Origin: Janthinobacterium sp. 1_2014MBL_MicDiv
Lineage (GTDB): Bacteria; Pseudomonadota; Gammaproteobacteria; Burkholderiales; Burkholderiaceae_D
DNA length: 64,000 nucleotides
Direction of reading: 5' to 3'
Assembly (NCBI RefSeq): GCF_001865675.1
Contig: NZ_CP011319.1
Coordinates: forward strand, 1,922,001 to 1,986,000
Below, piece after piece: positions 42,698-48,466 of this stretch. The position numbers and the translations under genes are program-made. The notes beneath the pieces are model-generated. The model did not search any database, was not told where the DNA came from, and saw nothing but the letters and a program-made list of their open reading frames with translations. The stretch's first letter is position 1; each line of letters begins with the position of its first letter.

Positions 42698-44193
42698 AAA
42701 CCAACGCAACTACACGGGTAACCGTCCTGCGCACGGCCTTGACGGCCATGGCCGCCGCCGTGCTGCTGGCCGCCTGCGCGGCGCCCGAGTTCAAGCAGCC
42801 GCAGATCGAGACGCCGGCCGCGTTCAAGGAAGCGCAAAGCCTGCCCGCCGTGCAGACGGCGGCCGACGGCACGCGCTGGAAGCAAGGCGTGCCGGCCGAA
42901 CGCCAGGCGCGCGGCGAGTGGTGGCTGGCCTTCAATGATCCGGCCCTGACCAGCCTGATCAATGAGGCCACGCAGGCGAACGCCAACCTGGCCGTGGCCG
43001 CCGCCCGCGTCAAGCAGGCGAGGGCCATTGCCGGCATCGCCGAAGCGGACCGCATCCCGCAAGTGGGCGTCAACGTGGGCGGCCAGCGCAACCGCGCCTC
43101 CGCCGTGTCGCTGGGCTTGCCGAACGGCGCGCCCGTCGCCGCCGGCAACGTCTACCAGGCCAACCTGACGGCCAGCTACGAAGTCGACCTGTTCGGCCGC
43201 GTGGCATCGAATGTCAGCGCCTCGCGCAGCGATGCGCTGGCCGTGGAAGCGACTTACCGCTCCGTGCTGCTGTCCCTGCAGGCCGACGTGGCGCAAACCT
43301 ACTTCCAGCTGCGCGCCACGGACGCGGAACTGGCGACCCTGGAGCAGACGGTGCGCCTGCGCGAGGAAAGCGTGCATGTGAACCAGCGCCGCTATGACCT
43401 GGGCGACATCGGCGAATTCGATTTGTCGCGTGCCCGCACGGAGCTGTCGACGACGCGCGCCGAGGCCATCGGCCTGCAGCGCCAGCGCGCCACCAGCGAG
43501 CATGCGCTGGCCGTCCTGCTGGGCAAACCGGCCGCCAGCTTCACGGCGACCGTCAACCCGCTGCAGGATAGCGGCTTCCTGCCCGTGATCCCGGCCGGCA
43601 TGCCGTCCTCGCTGCTGGAGCGCCGCCCCGACATCGCGTCGGCGCAGCGCACCATGGAAGCGTCGAATGCGCGCATCGGCGTGGCGAAATCGGCGATGTT
43701 CCCCGCGCTGACCCTGAACGCGTCCGGCGGCGGCGCGTCCGACACGTTCTCGGACATCTTCAAGTGGAGCAGCCGCTCCTGGCTGCTGGGCGCCCTGATG
43801 TCGATGCCGATCATCGACGGCGGTCGCAACAAGGCTGCCGTGACGCGCAGCGAGGCGCAGCTGGAAGAGTCGGTGGCGACGTATCGCCAGAGCGTGCTGG
43901 TGGCGTTCGCCGAGGTGGAAGACAACCTGGCCGGCCTGCGCATCCTGTCTGGCCAGACGCAGCAGATCGACGAAGCCGTCGTCTCGGCGCGCCGCTCGGC
44001 CGACCTGGCGCAAAAGCTGTACGACGCGGGCCGTTCCAGCTACCTGGACCTGCTCGACGCGCAGCGCAACCTGGCCTCCATCGAGCGCAATGCCGTGCAG
44101 CTGCGCGGCAACCGCGCCGTTACCACGGTGGCGCTGATCCGCGCCCTCGGCGGCGGCTGGGGCGAGACGGAGCCGCAAGTGGCGGCCAACTAG
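42694..44193 (+). CDS. RND outer-membrane channel lipoprotein (OprN/NodT family)
   Basis: This 499-aa protein has a lipoprotein signal (AAAVLLAAC, Cys about residue 28) and two outer-membrane efflux repeats, for example SYEVDLFGRVASNVSASRSDALA and DAGRSSYLDLLDAQRNL. It completes the tripartite pump. The start is TTG at 42694, placed by AAGGAGATATAT and overlapping the pump stop. A terminator follows. Confidence 0.94.
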   Translation: MKTNATTRVTVLRTALTAMAAAVLLAACAAPEFKQPQIETPAAFKEAQSLPAVQTAADGTRWKQGVPAERQARGEWWLAFNDPALTSLINEATQANANLAVAAARVKQARAIAGIAEADRIPQVGVNVGGQRNRASAVSLGLPNGAPVAAGNVYQANLTASYEVDLFGRVASNVSASRSDALAVEATYRSVLLSLQADVAQTYFQLRATDAELATLEQTVRLREESVHVNQRRYDLGDIGEFDLSRARTELSTTRAEAIGLQRQRATSEHALAVLLGKPAASFTATVNPLQDSGFLPVIPAGMPSSLLERRPDIASAQRTMEASNARIGVAKSAMFPALTLNASGGGASDTFSDIFKWSSRSWLLGALMSMPIIDGGRNKAAVTRSEAQLEESVATYRQSVLVAFAEVEDNLAGLRILSGQTQQIDEAVVSARRSADLAQKLYDAGRSSYLDLLDAQRNLASIERNAVQLRGNRAVTTVALIRALGGGWGETEPQVAAN

Positions 44194-44248
44194 ATTCCCG
44201 GCACCGCGGGCTGGGGAATCCGGCCCGCGGCAAGGGAGGCAGATCGGG

Positions 44249-44283
44249 AACGGCGTCGTGCGCTTGCACGGCGCCGTTTTTTT
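44249..44283 (+). terminator. Terminator of the RND operon
   Basis: A 13-bp stem AACGGCGTCGTGC / GCACGGCGCCGTT (one G-T pair), loop GCTT, then seven T. Confidence 0.88.
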
Positions 44284-44369
44284 GTGCTCCGCAAGTTGAA
44301 TCCGTTTGCGGCAAGGCCGCGTAAGTAGTCCTGCAATCATGCAAACGCAGTCATCCAGGAGATATCATC

Positions 44370-44927
44370 ATGCGCACCTTCGTTCCCGCAGCACTGTTTG
44401 TCGCTTCCATGCTGGCCGCCAGCGCCCCTTTTGCCGCCGACATGACGACCATGGTGGGCGGCCAGAGCATGTATCCGAGCAAGGATATCGTCGACAACGC
44501 CGTCAATTCGGCCGACCACACGACCCTGGTGGCCGCCGTCAAGGCCGCCGGCCTGGTCGATACCCTGAAAGGCAAGGGACCGTTTACCGTGTTCGCGCCG
44601 ACGAATGCGGCGTTCGGCAAGCTGCCGGCAGGCACGGTCGACACCCTGGTCAAGCCCGAGAACAAGGCGACCCTGACGAAAATCCTCACCTATCACGTGG
44701 TACCTGGCAAATACGACTTCAAGGCGCTGGCCAGGGAAATCAAGATGCATGACGGCAAGGCGACCCTGCCCACGGCCAGCGGCGGCAAGCTGATGTTCGC
44801 CATGAACGGCATGCACAATATCGTCGTGATGGATGAAGGCGGCAACAGCGCCAACATCAGCACCTATGACGTGTATCAATCGAATGGCGTGATCAATGTC
44901 ATCGACACGGTGCTGATGCCGAAATAA
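44370..44927 (+). CDS. Exported fasciclin-domain protein
   Basis: This 185-aa protein has a signal peptide at about residues 1-22 (ASAPFAA) and one FAS1 domain: DHTTLVAAVKAAGLVDTLKGKGPFTVFAPTNAAF (H1 motif), ILTYHVVPG and GVINVIDTVLMP (H2 motif). FAS1 proteins act in adhesion or matrix binding. It is probably monocistronic. Immediately after its TAA come 12-bp repeats and a terminator. Confidence 0.93.
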   Translation: MRTFVPAALFVASMLAASAPFAADMTTMVGGQSMYPSKDIVDNAVNSADHTTLVAAVKAAGLVDTLKGKGPFTVFAPTNAAFGKLPAGTVDTLVKPENKATLTKILTYHVVPGKYDFKALAREIKMHDGKATLPTASGGKLMFAMNGMHNIVVMDEGGNSANISTYDVYQSNGVINVIDTVLMPK

Positions 44928-44963
44928 GTGGACGAAGAAGTGGACGAAGAAGCGGACGAAAAA
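44928..44963 (+). repeat. 12-bp tandem repeat after the fasciclin stop
   Basis: Two perfect and one imperfect copies of GTGGACGAAGAA start at the base after the stop. Read in the same frame they would encode VDEEVDEEADE. Confidence 0.7.
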
Positions 44964-44990
44964 AAAGACAGGGAAAACCCTGTCTTTTTT
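44961..44990. terminator. Bidirectional terminator
   Basis: AAAAAAGACAGGG, AAAA loop, CCCTGTCTTTTTT: a perfect stem usable by the fasciclin gene (+) and the small protein gene ending at 45007 (-). Confidence 0.9.
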
Positions 44991-45006
44991 GCCTGCATGC
45001 TGCCGA

Positions 45007-45273
45007 TTACTTGGCTGGCGCTGGAGCCGCCGCAGCTTCCGCAGGGGCTGCCGGCGCGGCCTTGTCTGCAGGCGCCGCTTTCTTTGCCTTGTGGTGCTTG
45101 GCTTTCTTGTGCGCGGCCGGCTTGACGGCGGCTGGCGCTTCGGCCTTGGCTGCCGGCGCTGCGGCGGCTGCGGGAGCGGCCGGTGCAACTGGTGCTGGCT
45201 GGGCGGCTGGCGTCTGGGCGAAAGCGGCGGTGGCGAACAGGCTGGCGATCAGGGTGGCGATAACTTTTTTCAT
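45007..45273 (-). CDS. Small exported Ala/Pro/Lys-rich protein (family member 1)
   Basis: This 88-aa protein shares the signal peptide MKKVIATLIASLFATAAFAQ with four neighbours. The mature part is almost only Ala, Pro and Lys, with a basic HKKAKHHKAKKA core. It lacks the 11-residue repeats of the other members. It lies 45 bp downstream of the next paralogue on the same strand and is probably cotranscribed with it. Function unknown; a periplasmic or surface-located disordered protein is likely. Confidence 0.72.
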   Translation of the reverse strand: MKKVIATLIASLFATAAFAQTPAAQPAPVAPAAPAAAAAPAAKAEAPAAVKPAAHKKAKHHKAKKAAPADKAAPAAPAEAAAAPAPAK

Positions 45274-45318
45274 GGCGAGATCCTTGGTTGTTTGTCGGGG
45301 TGATGCAGTGATAGGGAA

Positions 45319-45660
45319 TTACTTCGCTGGCGCGGCTTCGGCGGTGGCCGATGCCAGTTTTTCGTCAGCCTTGGCCTTGGTTTTCTTGGCCTTGTGGTGC
45401 GCCTTGGCCTTGGCGGCGGTCGCTTCCGTTTTCGCGCTGGCTACTTCCGTTTTTGCGGCGACGACAGCCTTGGCTTCTTTCGCATCGGCTTTGACGACGG
45501 CTTGCGCTTCCTTGGCATCGGCCTTCACGACGGCCTTGGTGTGGGCCGCTTCCACTTTGGCGGGTACCGAGGCTGCCGCAGCGGCAGGCGCTGCTGGCGT
45601 CTGGGCAAAGGCAGCGGTTGCGAACAGGCCGGCGATCAGGGTAGCGATTACGTTTTTCAT
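45319..45660 (-). CDS. Exported LEA-like protein with 11-residue repeats (family member 2)
   Basis: This 113-aa protein has a signal peptide at residues 1-20 and a Pro/Ala linker. It then has four 11-residue units (TKAVVKADAKE, AQAVVKADAKE, AKAVVAAKTEV, ASAKTEATAAK) and a basic AKAHHKAKKTK segment. The 11-mer spacing and Ala/Lys/Glu composition resemble group 3 LEA proteins, which fold on drying. It is near-identical to the protein at 47407-47739 (3-residue indel and a few substitutions). A CpxR-like box lies upstream at 45765-45780. Confidence 0.75.
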   Translation of the reverse strand: MKNVIATLIAGLFATAAFAQTPAAPAAAAASVPAKVEAAHTKAVVKADAKEAQAVVKADAKEAKAVVAAKTEVASAKTEATAAKAKAHHKAKKTKAKADEKLASATAEAAPAK

Positions 45661-45726
45661 GGTGCAGTCCTCAGTGGTGGTTTGTCTGGTATGTCTGTTG
45701 GTGCCGGGATGATTCCCGTGTCACTG

Positions 45727-45732
45727 AGCATA
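45727..45732 (-). promoter_or_regulatory. -10-like element of LEA-like operon A
   Basis: TATGCT on the minus strand, in a block (GCGTTTTATGCTCAGTGAC) conserved at 47796-47801. It lies 32 bp downstream of the CpxR-like box in both copies. Confidence 0.45.
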
Positions 45733-45764
45733 AAACGCGTGCCCGAATGCTTGCGTTGACGACC

Positions 45765-45780
45765 ATTACAAACGCTTACA
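45765..45780 (-). promoter_or_regulatory. CpxR-like direct repeat, operon A
   Basis: On the minus strand TGTAAGCGTTTGTAAT, i.e. GTAAG-N5-GTAAT, close to the CpxR consensus GTAAA-N5-GTAAA. It overlaps the last codon and stop of the serine hydrolase gene. Confidence 0.6.
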
Positions 45781-46798
45781 TCTGCTTGCCATCGGCCGTC
45801 AGGATGGCTTTCAGGATGTCTTCCGAACGGCGCTGTCCATAGCCCTTGCCGTACGCGCTGGAAGCCACGCTCACCACCATGCGGCGCGTGGGGATCACAT
45901 AGATCTTGTTGCCGCCATTGCCGGAGGCGAAGAACACGGGAATCTTCTGGCCGGCGATGTCCTGCGTCTTCGCATACCAGAAATAGCCGTAGCTGTCGGC
46001 GTAGCGGTCCACCGCGCCGATGGCCACGCGCGGCGCCAGCGCGGCCTTGAGCCAGCTGACGTCGATCACGCGCCGGCCGTCGAACATGCCGTCGTCCAGC
46101 ACCATCTGTCCGATTCGTGCCGTGTCGCGCGCGCGCAGCGACAAATTGCCCTGGCCTTTAGGATGGTTTGCCACGTCGCGGCCCCAGCTCCAGCGCGTGA
46201 TGCCCAGCGGCGCGAACAAGGCCTTGGCGGCATAGTCTTCCAGGTCGGCGCCGCCGGCGTTTTCCACCACGCGCCCGGCGATATACGAGCCCAGCGAGTT
46301 GTAGCGGTATATGCCGCCCGGTGCGGCGGCTGCGGGCACGCCGCGCACGAAGGCGGCGGGATCCGGCGCTTCATCGAGCTTGTCTTCATTGCCTGGCGAG
46401 GCTGCGTCTTCGTCGAAGGCGGCCAGGCCGGAACGCATGGTCAGCAAATCGTCGAGGACGACCTTGCCCGCGGGGCTGTCGGCCACCTCGGGCCAGTAGT
46501 GGCCCACTGTTTTGCTTGTTGTCAGCTGGCCGCGCGCCACGGCCGCACCCACCAGCAAGGCGGTGATGCTCTTGCCGGCCGAACGGATGTCGTGCAGGGT
46601 GTCGGCCGTTTCGCCGTTGTAATAGCGCTCGGCCACGATGGCGCCGTCGCGCAGCACCACCACGGCGCGCAGGTCGCCATGGCTGTCGCGGTCCTGGGCT
46701 TGCAGTACCTGGTTCAGGGTGGGCTGGGGCGCGTCTTGCGCCACAGCGGCGCAGGACAGGAGTAGGGTGCTCAGAAGTGACAGGGACAGGCGGCGCAT
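45776..46798 (-). CDS. Exported serine hydrolase (beta-lactamase class C-like)
   Basis: This 340-aa protein has a signal peptide at about residues 1-20 (LLLSCAAVAQ). The SxxK motif is in DIRSAGKSITA and the YxN motif in GIYRYNSLGSY. A late FFASGNGGNKIYVIPT segment occupies the place of the KTG-type third motif. Such proteins are esterases or DD-peptidase-like enzymes more often than true beta-lactamases. The gene sits between two copies of the duplicated small-protein operon, on the same strand. Confidence 0.87.
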   Translation of the reverse strand: MRRLSLSLLSTLLLSCAAVAQDAPQPTLNQVLQAQDRDSHGDLRAVVVLRDGAIVAERYYNGETADTLHDIRSAGKSITALLVGAAVARGQLTTSKTVGHYWPEVADSPAGKVVLDDLLTMRSGLAAFDEDAASPGNEDKLDEAPDPAAFVRGVPAAAAPGGIYRYNSLGSYIAGRVVENAGGADLEDYAAKALFAPLGITRWSWGRDVANHPKGQGNLSLRARDTARIGQMVLDDGMFDGRRVIDVSWLKAALAPRVAIGAVDRYADSYGYFWYAKTQDIAGQKIPVFFASGNGGNKIYVIPTRRMVVSVASSAYGKGYGQRRSEDILKAILTADGKQM

Positions 46799-46933
46799 GC
46801 GAGGAACTCCGTATGATAGCGGGAGTGTCAGTGTCTCGCATGCGCGCCGCTTTGTCGCGCGCTATCTGGCCTGCTCGATGAAGTTCGCATGAAGGCCATG
46901 CGGAAAAGGCGGCACATGGCCGTCGCGCCATGC

Positions 46934-46957
46934 AAAAGGACAGCCGAGGCTGTCCTT
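46934..46957 (-). terminator. Terminator of LEA-like operon B
   Basis: AAGGACAGCC / GGCTGTCCTT stem with a T-run on the minus strand (TTTT), downstream of the 47026-47361 gene. Confidence 0.75.
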
Positions 46958-47025
46958 GTTATTACCGCGGTCGAAGTCACGCAAGCACCGACCCGGCGGA
47001 GGCGCTCCCGTGACAACTGCCTCGA

Positions 47026-47361
47026 TTACTTCGCTGGTGCCGCAGGAGCAATCGCTTCCGCCGCTTTCGCTTCGCCTGCCGCCAGCTTGGCTTTATTGGC
47101 CTTGTGGTGGGCCTTGGCCTTGCTGACCTTGGCGTCGGCCTTGGCGCTGGCGACATCGGCTTTCGCATCGGCGACGACGGCCGCTTCTTTCGCTTCGGCT
47201 TTCACGACGGCCTTGGTTTCCTTGGCATCGGCCTTGGCGACGGCTTTCGTGTGGGCCGCTTCCACTTTCGCTGGAACCGGGGCTGCCGGAGCAGCAGGGG
47301 TTTGGGCGAAGGCGGCGGTGGCGAACAGGCTGGCGATCAGGGTGGCGATAATTTTTTGCAT
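47026..47361 (-). CDS. Exported LEA-like protein with 11-residue repeats (family member 3)
   Basis: This 111-aa protein has a signal peptide MQKIIATLIASLFATAAFAQ and four 11-residue units (TKAVAKADAKE, TKAVVKAEAKE, AAVVADAKADV, ASAKADAKVSK) followed by AKAHHKANKAK. It is the second gene of operon B, 45 bp after the member at 47407-47739. It occupies the position that the repeat-less 45007-45273 gene has in operon A. Function unknown. Confidence 0.75.
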   Translation of the reverse strand: MQKIIATLIASLFATAAFAQTPAAPAAPVPAKVEAAHTKAVAKADAKETKAVVKAEAKEAAVVADAKADVASAKADAKVSKAKAHHKANKAKLAAGEAKAAEAIAPAAPAK

Positions 47362-47406
47362 GATGAGGTCCTTGGTGTTTTGTCTAGGTAATAAAGTGAA
47401 AGGGGA

Positions 47407-47739
47407 TTACTTCGCTGGAACGGCTTCGGCGGTGGCCGATGCCAGTTTTTCGTCAGCCTTGGCCTTGGTTTTCTTGGCCTTATGGTGCGCCTTGGCCTTG
47501 GTGGCGGTCGCTTCCGTTTTCGCGCTGGCGACTTCCGTCTTTGCGGCGACGACAGCCTTGGCTTCTTTCGCATCGGCTTTGACGACGGCTTGCGCTTCCT
47601 TGGCGTCGGCTTTCACGACGGCCTTGGTGTGGGCCGCTTCCACTTTCGCGGGAACCGAGGCTGCTGGAGCGGCAGGCGTTTGGGCGAAGGCTGCGGTAGC
47701 GAACAGGCCGGCGATCAGGGTAGCAATTACTTTTTTCAT
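47407..47739 (-). CDS. Exported LEA-like protein with 11-residue repeats (family member 4)
   Basis: This 110-aa protein is a near-copy of the one at 45319-45660 with the same four 11-mers and basic tail. ATG 47739 is chosen because the signal peptide starts there; the frame extends to 47820 without support. The upstream block to 47849 is shared with copy A and carries the CpxR-like box. First gene of a two-gene unit. Confidence 0.76.
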   Translation of the reverse strand: MKKVIATLIAGLFATAAFAQTPAAPAASVPAKVEAAHTKAVVKADAKEAQAVVKADAKEAKAVVAAKTEVASAKTEATATKAKAHHKAKKTKAKADEKLASATAEAVPAK

Positions 47740-47833
47740 GGTGCAGTCCTCGGTGGTGGTTTGTCTGGTGTGCCGGGATGATTCCCGTGTCACTGAGCAT
47801 AAAACGCGGCCAGGAAGCATACAGTTGACCTCG

Positions 47834-47849
47834 TTTACACTTTCTTACA
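47834..47849 (-). promoter_or_regulatory. CpxR-like direct repeat, operon B
   Basis: On the minus strand TGTAAGAAAGTGTAAA, i.e. GTAAG-N5-GTAAA, one base from the CpxR consensus. It lies 32 bp upstream of TATGCT (47796-47801). Confidence 0.65.
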
Positions 47850-47895
47850 ATCGCGTGAATTAAGCACCGTTGATGCAAAATATGGGCATGAAAAT

Positions 47896-47925
47896 GCAAA
47901 AAGACAGCCGAAGCTGTCTTTTTGC
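47896..47925. terminator. Terminator of the single LEA-like gene
   Basis: A perfect 13-bp stem GCAAAAAGACAGC / GCTGTCTTTTTGC with CGAA loop, downstream (minus strand) of the gene ending at 47947. Confidence 0.88.
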
Positions 47926-47946
47926 GTGGCGCGGAACGTGCGCGGA

Positions 47947-48255
47947 TTACTTGGCTGCTGCGGTCGCTTCAGCTTTTTCTTCGGCGGCTTTCGCTTTCGC
48001 TTTTTTGGCTTTGTGATGGGCCTTGGCCTTGGCGGCGCCGGCGTCAGCCTTGGCGCTGGCTACATCGGCCTTGGCGTCGGCGGCAACAGCGGCTTCCTTG
48101 GCGTCGGCCTTGACGACGGCTTTGGTTTCCTTGGCTTCTGCTTTAGCCACTTCCTTGGTGTGCTTGGCTTCGGCCTTGGCAGGCACGGCTGGCGTTTGAG
48201 CAAAGGCTGCGGTAGCGAACAAGCCGGCGATCAGAGTAGCGATTACTTTTTTCAT
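47947..48255 (-). CDS. Exported LEA-like protein with 11-residue repeats (family member 5)
   Basis: This 102-aa protein has the same signal peptide and four 11-residue units (TKEVAKAEAKE, TKAVVKADAKE, AAVAADAKADV, ASAKADAGAAK), then AKAHHKAKKAK. It is transcribed alone, with its own CpxR-like box at 48360-48375 and a strong terminator. It is the most compact member, with almost no Pro/Ala linker. Confidence 0.75.
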   Translation of the reverse strand: MKKVIATLIAGLFATAAFAQTPAVPAKAEAKHTKEVAKAEAKETKAVVKADAKEAAVAADAKADVASAKADAGAAKAKAHHKAKKAKAKAAEEKAEATAAAK

Positions 48256-48359
48256 GGTGCAGTTCCTCGAGAAGTGGGGTTGTAGTTCAGGAGATCAATC
48301 CCCTGTCACTGAGGCAAAAACGCGCCGCAGGGCAATAGCGTTGACAGCTATTTCAGGTA

Positions 48360-48375
48360 ATTACAAACACTTACA
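48360..48375 (-). promoter_or_regulatory. CpxR-like direct repeat, single LEA-like gene
   Basis: On the minus strand TGTAAGTGTTTGTAAT, i.e. GTAAG-N5-GTAAT. It is the third instance of the same box in this locus, set about one helical turn farther from the gene than in operons A and B. Confidence 0.6.
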
Positions 48376-48466
48376 TTTGCCGCCCCGGGCACTCTGTTAG
48401 CTGGCGCACCGCGCCGCCGCCCTCTGCGGCCTAGACTCGGGACCATCATCATTGCATGGGTTCGCC

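Larger units (their letters stand above)
45319..45780 (-). repeat. Segmental duplication, copy A (gene plus promoter)
   Basis: The coding sequence and about 120 bp upstream are nearly the same as 47407-47849, including TCACTGAGCATAAAACGCG and the downstream partner gene. It is in the same orientation. Confidence 0.75.
47407..47849 (-). repeat. Segmental duplication, copy B
   Basis: Second copy of 45319-45780, including promoter and box. The 2-kb separation and equal orientation fit a tandem duplication with the serine hydrolase gene between the copies. Confidence 0.75.

Noticed and set aside
39230..42709. 1159-codon open frame on the minus strand
   Set aside because: It is exactly antisense to the RND pump gene; long opposite frames are common in GC-rich genes. 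The translation is His/Arg/Gln-rich with no domain.
46889..47863. 324-codon plus-strand frame over the LEA-like genes
   Set aside because: It looks repetitive (Ala/Ser-rich) only because it reads the complement of the 11-mer repeats; signal peptides, terminators and boxes all support the minus strand.
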